NCBI GenBank assembly: GCA_013398295.1
Contig: VZSF01000980.1
Location: 83,157-147,156, forward strand
Direction: 5' to 3'
DNA from: Chionis minor
Taxonomy: Eukaryota; Chordata; Aves; Charadriiformes; Chionididae
DNA length: 64,000 bases
The translations under genes were made by a program, and so were the position numbers. Under the pieces are notes generated by a model that made no database searches, had not been told where the DNA came from, and saw nothing but the letters and a program-made list of their open reading frames with translations. Positions 35,714 to 47,100 of this stretch are shown in pieces; position 1 is the stretch's first letter; each line of letters begins with the position of its first letter.

Positions 35714-38700
35714 GTCTTCCTGGAGTGTCTTAAACGTCTTAACGTGTGTAATGCTCTGGCCTTTCCATGTGCAATTCTGTTGTCTGCCTTTCCTCCAAGC
35801 TTTGTAACCATTTAAGTGAGTTGGTGTGGCTTTCCCAAAGCCTCTGTAGTTTTCCCATTTTCTGACGCCGTTGGTCTTGTGCTAATATTTTTACTTTACT
35901 GCCCTGCACCTGCAAATCCTGATATTGTTATGCCAGGTTGCCATTGGCTGAAGTGATTGCCACTGGCTTGAGAATCACATTATCTTTCCCCTTAAGTTTT
36001 AACTATCCCTTGTTTTGTAGGTTTATCCAATAATATACATGCACAAAGCTTATTGACCAGTCAGCATTGAAAGCCCTGCCCCTCGCAACTTCTGTCACAT
36101 CATGTTCCAATCAGTGCTAATAAGCAGGAACAACCACTGGGGACTTTAGGCAAGTCCTGACGAAAACCTTAAAGTTATTATAGAAAAAACTTTATGAGCA
36201 ACCACTTGCTAGAGACAGGAGTGGTCTAACAAGGAATGCTTGCCTAGGAATCCTGTTGCATCTCTTCCTTGCTGGCCACTGCAGAGAGCTTTCCTGTCTG
36301 TTCCCCTTTGAATTTTGTCTATTCTTTTCATTACTGCTGTTTGCTTTCCGCTGTCTCCTTTTCTCTCCCCAATTTATACTTGTAATTTTTCTCCTAAAGT
36401 AACAATTACCATTACTCCCAATGTGTGCCATCATCTATAGACCTGATGAAGAAATACTTGTGCACGTAATCCTGCCTCCACATCTTCTGTGCAAACACTA
36501 ACAAAGGCACTTCCCTACTGAACTCTGAGATTTCCTTAGACCTCCAATTCTCTCATACTTCAAGGGGCATCTTAACCACTTAATTTAGGACTGAAAACTC
36601 AGTCAACCACAGCATACATAGGTCATTTTTAACATCTATAAGTTTTTGGACACCTTGTTTGAGGTTATTACAGAAAAACAGGGACTATGTATCACCCTTA
36701 TTATGTTTGCAGTATTACTTCATTAATTCTTTCATTGAAGATTAAATTTGTCTAAATGTCTCAGGAAAAGATGATCTCGTTTCATGTTTTTTAAAAACTG
36801 TTTCTACCTGCTCAAAGTGAGTGCCTTGTTTTCTTTTTGCAGAGGGAGAAAAATTTATGCAAGAAGAAAATGAGACCTGGAATTGGGTAGCAATGGTAGC
36901 ACATCCCTTGTTATTTTGTATCTTCATGCATGAAAAAAATTGAGAAAGCTAACTGAGATGTCCTTAAATGTCTGTGAAAATGAGGTAAGGCAAAGCAGGA
37001 TCTGAAATGTCCATGAATTCCAATGCACTTTTTATGCTACTATTTGCCACTCTTGAGGAAACACAACAAAAAGAGAATTAAAGTAGGAAACCCACCTAAT
37101 TCTGAGCTGTGAAACTTGTAGAAGTTTAATCTGTTCTGTAGAAAAAGAGAAAGAAAACTTTTCACCATGCTTATATTCTGTATGCTCTGTGTACACGGAC
37201 ATTGCATAAATTCCAACAGGTGGTAAAATTTGTATATTGTCATGTAATTCTCTGAAAAAAACCCCAACCCTATTTTGAATTATCAAGAAGATTTAATCAT
37301 CCTATCATTTATCTAAACATTAAACCAACTGTGTGAAATTGCCTGAAATCTTCAAAGTCTTAACTACCTTTTTAGGGTGGCTTTTTTAATTATTTAATAT
37401 AATTTATAAATAAGAACATGTTTTTGTGAAGCATAAATAACAAAAAATCTACACCGAACTTCTTTTCCTACAAATATTTCCATGTACCATCTGACTTATC
37501 TGGTAAATGTTTCCCTGTGGAAACATTTTTCTGGTAAAAAACATGGATCACATGCAGCTCTGGATTCAGTCACTTAAATATTAGTTTTAATAAAACAAGT
37601 GCTTACACATTAGCTAAGGACCCAAGTTCCATGACAGTATAGTTATGAAAGTCTGTATTTCTTCCTGAAATAAACATTTACATTTGTTTAGCTCAATTGC
37701 TCTTCAGACTCCATTGGTAAGAATCTCTCTCCCTAACACAGACACTGGATGTCCTACTCCAGAAGAGATGTCTCCCACCAACCCTGAACATAATTCACAC
37801 AGGCGGCTTGGATGACTTCAGGCACTCATGTGTATGCAAATGAACTGAACAGTTAAGTAAACCCCAACCTTTATGATCCCAAATACATATTTATAGTGAT
37901 ATCAGAGTCAGAAACAGTTAGGTTTGAAATTGTGATCACATTAGTGAGGCTACTTGAAAGATGGAATTTTAAAAATCAGCATAGACAATCCAAATCTTTA
38001 TGTTCTGTCAAAGCCTAGTGTTTATTAATAGGAGGTGTTAATTGAGAGACTATTCAACTGCATGTCTACTGTACTTTTAACCCCAATAATTTATACTGCT
38101 TAAAAACATGTTGTCAATAAGCATCAAAAGTCACTTTATTCTCTGAAATTAAAGCATTCCTGGGTAAAATACAAGTAATGTTTCAGCAGTGTTCATAAAT
38201 GTTATTCATCACAAATGCCATAATGTTTGTAATAAGGAACACCAGACTTAGGTGAACAAAACAGAGGTGTGTAAACGGATGACCGGCATCAGCATGGATA
38301 ACAACTGGTTGTCTGCCATCTTTTCCAAGGCAGGACCTTGAGTCTACTAAGCAAAGCTAATAGCATCCCTGTTCTTCACAAAAGTAGGATCACCCTATGA
38401 AAGGACACTGTGGGTGCAAGGAGTTTACATCGGCTCAGGAGGAAACTGAATCAGGAAACAGTTTTGTTGTTAAACAGAACACCAGATCTGGAAACTGCTC
38501 CCTGGGTTTCCCTACTCAACCCGGGCTTTATTCCCGGAGAATAAGTGATGACATCCTGTTCTGTAAGGGAAGAAGAAATGTGTACTATGAATTCTCTTTT
38601 CAGCTCTTTCAAGACTGGAACATTGCACTGCAAAACTGAAATTGGCAGCAAACTCCTGCCTAACACCCTTTCAAAGTAAGCATTTTATATTAATGAGTTG

Positions 38701-38788
38701 TATATTCTGATATCACCCATTTATCGAATTTTTTTGTTATGTAAATTTTATTGAAATACATTTTCTCTGTCTTTGGGTGAAACTCACT
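35714..38788. other. Intergenic, nothing firmly recognised
   Basis: Mostly AT-rich. A less AT-rich stretch at about 36050-36480, with an 80-codon minus-strand frame (36434-36192), and another at about 38280-38640, with an 80-codon plus-strand frame (38397-38639), could be decayed retroelement pieces. I see no diagnostic motif in either. Confidence 0.45.
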
Positions 38789-39379
38789 TGTCATAGTTTA
38801 ACTCAAGCCAGCAACTAAGCACTACACAGGCACTAACTCATTCTCTTAGAGTGGAATAGAGGAAAGAATTGGAAGTGTAAAAGTGAGAAAACTCGTGGGT
38901 TGAGATAAAGAAAGCTTAATAGGTAAAGAAAAAGCTGTGCACAGAAGCAAAGCAAAACAAGGAATTTGTTCACTGCTTCCCATCATAGGCAACTATTCAG
39001 CCATCCCCAGGAAAGCAGGGCTCTATCACATGTAATGGTTACTTAGGAAGGCAAATGCCATCACTCCGAACATCCCCGCTTCCTTCTTCTTACCCCAGTT
39101 TTAAATGCTGAGCATCATGTCATATGATATAGAATATCCCTCTGGTCAGTTGGGGTGTACTGTCCCAGCTGTACTTCCTCCCAACTTCTTGTGCACCCCC
39201 AGCCTGCTCGCTGGCAGGGTGGTGTGAGGAGCAGAAAAGGCCTTGAGTCTGTGTAAGTGCTGATCAGCAATAACTAAAACATCCCTGTGTTTTCAACACT
39301 GCTTTCAGCACAAATCCAAGACTTAGCCCTATACTAGCTACTATGAAGAAAATTACCTTTATCCAAGTGAAAATGAGCA
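38789..39379 (-). mobile_element. Avian ERVL LTR, minus strand
   Basis: This closely matches my recollection of the common avian ERVL LTR in reverse complement. It begins TGTCATAGTTTAACTCAAGC at 38789. It contains AACTCGTGGGTTGAGATAAA, then CCCAGTTTTAAATGCTGAGCATCATGTCA (the usual TATA position, here degenerate), then CCTCCCAACTTCTTGTGCACCCCCAGCCT. It ends near CTTTATCCAAGTGAAAATGAGCA at 39379. The 591-bp length is normal for the family. The flanking pentamers (TCACT and CATTC) do not match, consistent with this being the 3' LTR of a truncated provirus continuing to the right and not a solo LTR. Confidence 0.85.
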
Positions 39380-40016
39380 CATTCTCCAGCCCATATTCCA
39401 TAGTGTTTACATCATCCTCAGGTCCTACACTATCCAATACTTTCTCATTACCCAGCCCACCCTCCTTCTCATCCCCTTCTCTACAATTCTCTATGATTCT
39501 CCATCTCTATGTATCACCCCTGTAAAATTTCTGTAAAATGTCCTCAAAAGTCTACAAATGTCCACAAAATGTCCACTGAGCTCATTTAGTCCACGACTTT
39601 GGGCTCCACCTCTTATGGTAGTCATTTAAGACAGGAGAGGTGGTATGTTGCACGGACTTACTGGGCACCAAAGCCAGCTCAGGTCAGTTCACTACCACAC
39701 TTGCACTGCTTCTTGTGAGAGTTGGGTCACAGCTTGTGGTTAATCTGCTGTCCTTATCCTGTACATCAAGTGGTGTTGAGCCAGTCTTTGAAGAGCCTCA
39801 AGGGTCAGTGATGCTTGTACGATTGTCTTTTTTTGCAGAATTCCCAAATTTGATCCCTAGGTGTCCTCAGGTGCATCCTTATCCCATTATAACACATCGT
39901 TTGATTATTAATCATGTGAACAATCTTTACCACACTGTGAATAATAACCAGTGCTTTACAAAGAGGAAAGGTGTTTGTCTTTCCCGTAAGGAAGGAAAGA
40001 AGAGGAATTCCACATG
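39380..40016 (-). mobile_element. Probable ERVL 3' internal remnant
   Basis: Read on the minus strand, the last bases before the LTR are a purine-rich GGGCTGGAGAATG, a plausible polypurine tract. Further upstream the sequence (for example CCACCTCTCCTGTCTTAAATGAC and CAAAGTCGTGGACTAAATGAGC in minus sense) is of a kind I associate from memory with the region next to avian ERVL LTRs. No intact reading frame remains; a 125-codon plus-strand frame (39640-40017) is antisense to the element and has no meaning of its own. The right limit is approximate. Confidence 0.5.
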
Positions 40017-41130
40017 ATACAGGGGATCAGTGGAGGTCTGAGTCTTTAGTGACAATACAGACAACAAAAAATGGAAGAACATTGTCATCATACCTCAGAC
40101 TTACATTGTACTGGAAAAACATCTGTTTGTTTTCTCAGAAAAGTTGACTTATTTTAAGCTTCCAGTGAATAAGAAAGTGGTATTTTCCAGAGACTGCAGA
40201 TGTTTTTAAGCTGAGATCCATGCTTCTGGTACAGCTGATATATTTTGGATGGCAGGAACCTGAGCTTCTAACAAGGAATAGGAAAGGGTAGAAATTCTTA
40301 AAAAAAAAAAAAAATAGCCTTGTAATTTTCCTTTCTTTATAAAACCTGATTTTGTTAGGTCATGCCTAACAATGCCTTTCTTGCAATTTCTTTTAAACCT
40401 AATGTTCACATGATTATTTATTCAAAGGAGACAATGGACAGTTTATCTGTGTGTTTCCTTGGCAAGGGATGTTGTAGATGCTGAAAGATTACACAGTTTA
40501 GAAGAGAGACTGGAAAAAATCATGAACAAAAAATTCACTGAGAAGTCAGAGAACTGATAGAAGTCAGCTCAGGAAATCACAAAACCCAAAAATATTTGTA
40601 ACCTAACCACCTAAGGGGAAGTAATATACATTTGTTCTAGTCTTACATTCCTTCCTAGGCATCTTTCTATGACCCTCCTGGAGGCAAGACTGTAGGTTAC
40701 ATAAGCCTACGAAAATGCACTTACAACCATTCTTATGCTCGTCTCCTGAATGTTGCTGTGCCTAGTGTTTTGAGCTGATAATAAAGAAGCATTTCTTTTG
40801 TGGCTTCACTCCTTTCATAGAAACCGACAGAAAATGTAGCTTTATGTTTTCAACTATTTCAGTGGTATCACTTACTGTATCTGTAACTAGAAACTGGAGC
40901 AAGAGTCCCTGCTAGAGAACAATCCACCTCATACTAAAATGGAACAATTTATGTAACCTGTTTTACACCCCTCCAGAGGTGTCTGCTTCTTTCTATCAGT
41001 AATGGGAGAAGTTATCTCAAATTCAGCTTAGTTTTAGACAACTGAATCCAGAGGAAGTAATATCATATGTGTCCATTACCTTAGAAGAACTACATTGCAT
41101 ATAGCTTTCCAAAATGGAAATATTTTATCA
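40017..41130. other. Intergenic, nothing recognised
   Basis: AT-rich sequence with a 14-base A run near 40301-40314. Confidence 0.55.
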
Positions 41131-41440
41131 CAGAACTATAGTCTCACAGAATGAGTGAGGCTGAAAGGTGCCTCTAGGATGGTCAAACCCAAACTCCTTC
41201 TCAGAGCAGGGTCAGCTACAGCAGGTTGCCCACGACTTCGTTAAGTTGTGTTTTGAATATCTCCAAGGATGGAGACTCCACAGCTTTCCTAGGCAACCTG
41301 TTCATGTGTTTAACCACCCTCACAGTAGAAGAGCTCTTTTCTTATGTTTAACTGAAATTTCCTGCATTTCAGTTTGTGCCTATTGCCTCTTTTCCTGTAA
41401 CTGGGCACCACTGAGAAAAGTCTGTCTCTCTGTGAAATAG
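41131..41440 (-). mobile_element. CR1 LINE 3' fragment, minus strand (older copy)
   Basis: Diverged CR1. A degraded tail (CAGAACTATAGTCTCACAGAATGAG) leads into GAGGCTGAAAGGTGCCTCT, then ATCTCCAAGGATGGAGACTCCACAGC, GGCAACCTG, and CCTGTAACTGGGCACCACTGAGAAAAGTCT. The order is correct for a minus-strand CR1 3' end of about 310 bp. Confidence 0.88.
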
Positions 41441-43297
41441 AGTAAGTATAATGGATTGAATAAATATTTCCATGGCTCTGTAGACTTGGACAGAGGTATC
41501 AGTTTAGATATATTAATGAAGGTATGATGAAATTGATCAAATAATGAACTGCCAAATGCTGCCCAGCTTTCGTTCCATGGTATGATAATGAACTCTCTCT
41601 TCTATGGGGTTTGGGGTAAACGTAAGTTGTCATGCAGAGCACTGCAAGCAATAGAAATCACTTTCTTGGAAGTGTAATGGTGGGGTATAACATTTTTATT
41701 TTAAATGGAATATTGAGTTGGAAAAATTAAGTTCTGACATCCGAGTTACAGAGAGCTACAATTATTGTTCTTTATGAAAACTCACAGATACATGAAAAAG
41801 AAATTTTGCTTTTTAACAATCAGAAAGAACCAACAAAACAATCAAGAATGATGCACTTCAAACCACAAAATAATTCAACACCTTGCCAAGTTAAAAACTT
41901 TTTGCTAATAAGGACTCAATTTCAAAAAGCACTTGCATGATATCATTTACCGAAGACTTAGCGAGAATCTGTTCATATAATTTGTTTTCATTCATAAGTG
42001 ATTGTAGGAACAGGTCCAAAATTTGCAAATAGACAATAGACAAAATGTTTCTTTGAATGTATTTTTTTTTTTTAATATTCACACATATGTTTGCCTTGTA
42101 TCCATTTTGCTTTCAAAGTTAAAGAACTTTAATGTGTTTATGAATTATACCTTTTTTTTTTTTAAATGATGCATGGCTGTTTGTGCAAAATGAAATGAGC
42201 AGAATTTAGACTCTAGTGTATCTGAACATAATGTTCTGTGATCTAGTACACTGCCATCCCCAAAACCTCCAGCTATCGTTTAAGTCTGAAAAAAAATAAT
42301 TAGAAGTATCACTAATCTTGAAAAAAAGGAAGAGGAGTAGGGAGGAATATTCTTTGAAATCTCAGGGAAAGCTTTAGTGAAGTGTCTCCTTAGTTCTCCT
42401 CTAGTGAATAAAAAATGATCTCTGTGTGTACATGCATTAAATATTAGTGTGTTCCACTATGCAACAATGAAAGATTTATTAGTAGTCTTTGATTAATTTG
42501 TGGTATTTGCTTTGTTCTAACATTGAAAATTATCTTTTTTTCTTAATTAGTAGAATGACATTTTATAAGAATAAATTGTTCTCATTGTGAAAATTCATTA
42601 TTATTAAATAAAGTAGCAGAAATAGGTTGGATATTTAGTATTTTCACTCACAGTGTAAAAATTACCCTATCAGTAGTTACTCAAATCAGTAGGTAACAAA
42701 GCATATAATTACCCCAATTTAGCAGCTATCTGATTTGAACACTTCCTTTAAAGGATGTTACTCTTCTAGAGTCTGAAAAAAACTACTTTTCTAGACCATC
42801 TTGTAAAAAAATAAACCAAACCAAAAAACCCTAGCTGACGTCTGAAGAAGAAGAATAGAGGAAGAAATGGTATTTGAAGAAACAGTATGTTAATAATAGA
42901 AGGAAAATTACAATAAAATTAGATGTCTATATTGTTTTTTTAAACTCATGCAAGTGAGTTAATGCAAAATATTTCTTTTATAGTTAAAAATACTATTATG
43001 TTGTACTACAAAACGCTTGAACTGAATAATAAATTTTATTCCATATTAAGGAGCCTTTGCTAAGTATGCATAAGAGACCAGTAACAAAGATACAAGAGGT
43101 CGATGAGATCCTTAACAAAGGCAGTTAAACATCCCTAAGCACCTACAACCATCCCCTTTAGCAAACCTGTTTTTTTGTGTAGCAGTCCTTTCCTTTTCAG
43201 TAACAGCACCATGTAGCTTCCATCCCAGGATTCTGCTTTCCCATTAGGAACAGTGATGGACTGATAGGAGGATGGCTTTCAAACAGTCACACATAAA
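41441..43297. other. Intergenic, nothing recognised
   Basis: AT-rich sequence without recognised features. Confidence 0.55.
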
Positions 43298-43730
43298 TGC
43301 TGAGGCTAGAAGACACTTCTGAGATGGTTAAGTCCAACTCCTTGACCAGAGCAGTGTGAGCCAGAGCAGGTTGCCCTGGACTACCTAAAGCAAGTTGCCC
43401 AGAGCCTTGTCCAGTCAGGTTTTGATTATCTCCAAGGATGGACACTCTGCAGACTCCCTGGGCAACCTGTTCCAGTGTCTGACCATCCTTGCAGTAAAAA
43501 AAAAAAAAAAAAAAAAAANAAAAAAAAAGGAGGCATTTTTCTTATGTTTAAATAAAAAATCGAATTTCCCAAATCTCAGGGTTTTTTTCCATTGCCTCTT
43601 ATCCTGTCACTGGGCACCACTGGCTCCTTTTTCTTCATTTCTTCCATCAGATATTTATACAAATAGATAAGATCCCCCTGAGCCTTCATTTCTCCAGGCA
43701 GAATAGTCTCAGCTCTAGCAGACTATTTCA
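43298..43730 (-). mobile_element. CR1 LINE 3' fragment with expanded A run
   Basis: Minus-strand CR1. It runs GAGGCTAGAAGACACTTCTGAG, TTATCTCCAAGGATGGACACTC, TGGGCAACCTGTTCCAGTGTCTGACC, then a poly(A) tract, then CTTATCCTGTCACTGGGCACCACTGG and the CTCCAGGCAGAATAGTCTCAGCTCT block. The A tract (about 43496-43518 and 43520-43528, with one N at 43519) sits where CR1 copies normally have a short A run after CAGTAA, so it has expanded inside the element. Confidence 0.9.
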
Positions 43731-44048
43731 TCTTAAGTTTTGCTTTCTTGAACTATCCACTGGATAATCTGATCCCAATGAGTAAAAGCTACAGGTTACT
43801 ATTGTGTGAAAGATCTTGATGCATATGTCAAGTCAATTGCATTTTAATTATTTAACATTGTTTAACCCAAGTTTAAAACCAAGTAATGGTTTTAAACACT
43901 TTTAATCAAGTTTCATACAGAGGAAATGTGCCCCACAATTGATGGTGAATTCAAACAACTGTGCCTTAAAAAGGTAAATAACTTTTGGTGTGTAGTCTTT
44001 GCCTTCTTTTAAAACAGCTTAAATCTACTGATATTGAGGTCTACCCTT
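43731..44048. other. Short intergenic stretch
   Basis: AT-rich, nothing recognised. Confidence 0.5.
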
Positions 44049-44117
44049 TGGTTGGACTCGATGATCTTAAAGGTCTCTTCCAACCCAAGTGATTCTATGA
44101 TTCTATGATTCTATGAA
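44049..44117 (+). mobile_element. Very short CR1 3' terminus, plus strand
   Basis: Only the last 69 bp of a CR1: GGTTGGACTCGATGATCTTAAAGGTCTCTTCCAACC followed by AAGTGATTCTATGATTCTATGATTCTATGA. Extreme 5' truncation is common for CR1. Confidence 0.92.
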
Positions 44118-47100
44118 ATGTTCTGTATACTGAAGGAGTGAGTCTTGATCCACTTATTTCTATTAGTTTCTAGGTGACTGTGGTGTAAGCTAAACTGTGA
44201 GTGATGAGCTGAGATCATCTTTTCAGGCTGTTGCTTGAGATGGCTTTTGTAAAGCAAATCCAAGATGACAAATAAAATCAAAAGGGGACAATTAAGCCTG
44301 CAATTAAGCCTGCAGGTTGATCATTGATGTCTTCCTAACTGATGGAAGAAATATAGGCCAGAGTTCCCAACTTCTCACAAAGACACTATCACACTGTCAA
44401 GCTTTTGCATTTGAAAATGTCTCAATATTGGGTTATTTCACTACTGTGATACCTTCTTCGCATTCCTCTGTCTGCCTCACACCCCCCTCCCCCCCCGCCT
44501 TTTTGAGAAAGAAGTATTAAGATAATTTATTATCTGGTACCCTCATTTTTTCTGTTCCAAATTAGCTTTACAACCTGGACACAATATAGAGATTAAAATG
44601 GGTTTAATGGTTAATGATTTAATGGTTTAATGGTCCTGTGGAATTTATGGTAATTTTTCAAATGCATCAGAAGCTTTTGTGTATTTCATTGCTTGATGTG
44701 AAGGCTGTGTGGGGAAACACGATCATCACAGTTTCATCTCTTCTTTTCAGTTCCCCATGGAGAAATGTTAGATGGAAAGGATACACAAAATCATATCTAT
44801 TGTGCCACTTCACAGGTTTCCAGAAAATCTGTTTTCTACCTGTGTAACTGGTGTGTAAAGCAGTTATTAAAACAGTAAGGGAGAGAGCTGAGGGAGACAG
44901 GTTTTGTATTCTAATGGACTGACCATTCCACAAATATGCAGGGGCATGATACTTCCTCTGAGAACACTTGCTCAATACTTTTCAGTAGCAAGTTCATTTA
45001 TTCATCTCCGGTCAGCATAATAGCTACATGCTTCAACTTGTATGGAGGTTTTATCATATTTTTTTATCTTGCCAGCTAGATCACTATAATTTGTTGATCA
45101 TCAGTCAATCTTGAAATGATCTGGAAAGGGTGTTCAGATATAACAAATAATGAAGAACAGCTAAGAAACTATATTGTACATGTCATTCAAAAACTAAACC
45201 TGTTATTCAGAACACCTGAGTGTAACTTATACTGATTATGGAAACCATATACTTATTCCTCTATTTGATAAAAATCAGAATCACTGTTAATGGTCTAATA
45301 AATACACTAGATGGCATTAACCACTTTTGGGGTCATTTAACATATAAAGTTTTCATGGGAAATTTCAGACTGGAGTTTACAAACACACCATTCAAGTAGT
45401 GAAGGTACTTTATTTTTGTGACTGAGGTTGTATGGAAGTCAAATTTGGTCAAGTGTAGTCAGCTTTGAGTCATTCTAGAATGTGCCTTGTTAAACATATG
45501 GCCTGGTAGCACTGTTTTACATATCACTTTTTTTTTTTCTTACACTTTTTTGACTTCTAGTGGTTGGAAACCCCCTTGTTTTCTAATATTAGATGCCTAC
45601 CTTCTGCAGTTAGGCCAGTCTAAGGTCTTTTCTGTGTCATGTGACTTGGATGGCTGAGGTCTTAAGGGATGTGTAGTGAGCAAGTTACTTGCCTTTAGGT
45701 GATTTGGCAAATCACAAAATATTGTCCAACACCAAATACCAATCTCTATAGAAAATGAGCCTCCACATGCTGTAACCTCATGTGATCTTCATTGGGTCGT
45801 GGGCTGCAGGTAAATTTTGTATAAAGGCTGTATGTTCTTACCTTTTCCAATATATTTAAAAATAAACATACATGTTTTCTCACAGTTTTTATAATTTAAA
45901 TATTTAGATAGCTCTGTTCCTGATACAGAGAAAATGCATAAAAAAACTGTGGAAGGCATGTCAATAATGCATATCTGTAGTACGTTTGAATTTCACTTAG
46001 GGTAATAAAATATTTCCTTTTGATTTATGCATGTTTTATACCTTGAAATAACAAGCTCTTCTTTATACCTTTAGTTCAAGTGAAATATCACAGCACAAGT
46101 TTCTTTCAAGAAGACTTTTTGCAAAGATATTTGAAGAAAATTGATTAATTTTATAAATTTAGAAATATATTTAACTATTACCCAGAATGATTATTATATA
46201 GTCATATTGATTTAGCCTTTTTCAAGCTTTTTGTATCAGACTTAAGGTGTGGATTTTTAAAGCAATTTTTCTAGAAGGTGTTTTCTGTTTGTTTGCTTGC
46301 TTTTAAATCCCAGATATAGTTTAAAAAAAATTTCCTTTATATTCACAATTCCTGTAGTTAAGTTAAAAACTTCAAAACACAAACCTGAGAGTTCAGTACT
46401 TTGAAAGTGTTAAATTCCAGATTTACAAACTTTTAAAAATGAGGATATTTAAATACCAATTTTTACCTTTTCCCACAAAGTTTATTTAATAAAATTTATT
46501 TTTTTTCTTTAACAAGAGTAAAGATTTGACTTTTTGATTTTGACTGTTTGATTTTCTCTTAATTTTGACCCACTAGCTGTTTGCCAAAATGAGAATTCTA
46601 CTCAATTCTTCAGTGAAGAAATAGAGTTAAAGTAGACAAGAGAGGAAAGAAGACAATCAATTATATCTAATAATGTCTGCGATAAGATCCTGATCCTGCT
46701 ACAAGAATAATGTGAAATGATGCCTGACTCCACTTGCCCAGAGAGGTTCTGCGTAAAAGAAGGTACCAGGCCTTGTGATTTTCAAAGCTGGACCATAATC
46801 TAATCCCAGTTTCATTTGTGCATGGACTGTTCCTTCTCAGCATTATGAGACATCTAAGATTTTAGAGGTTGAAAAATTATGATTAATAGCAGTACTAACC
46901 ACATACAGGTGCTGCAGATTAAATTGCTGTGATAAAGTTAAATCTCTACAGATTTTTTTATTCTCTTTTTTTTTGGCGGGGGGAGGGGAGGTTTCTTACA
47001 AAGGCTGCAGTTAAGTAGTGTACAAGAGTGAAAAGATGTCTGGGACAGGTACTGTTGCCTTGAGTTGTTCATATAGAACTTATTATATTACAGCTCAAGA

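Noticed and set aside
35586..35815. Open frames on both strands with poly-Phe/poly-Lys and X residues
   Set aside because: Produced by the poly(T) run and the 42-N gap.
39640..40017. A 125-residue plus-strand gene
   Set aside because: It lies antisense to probable ERVL internal sequence next to a minus-strand LTR.
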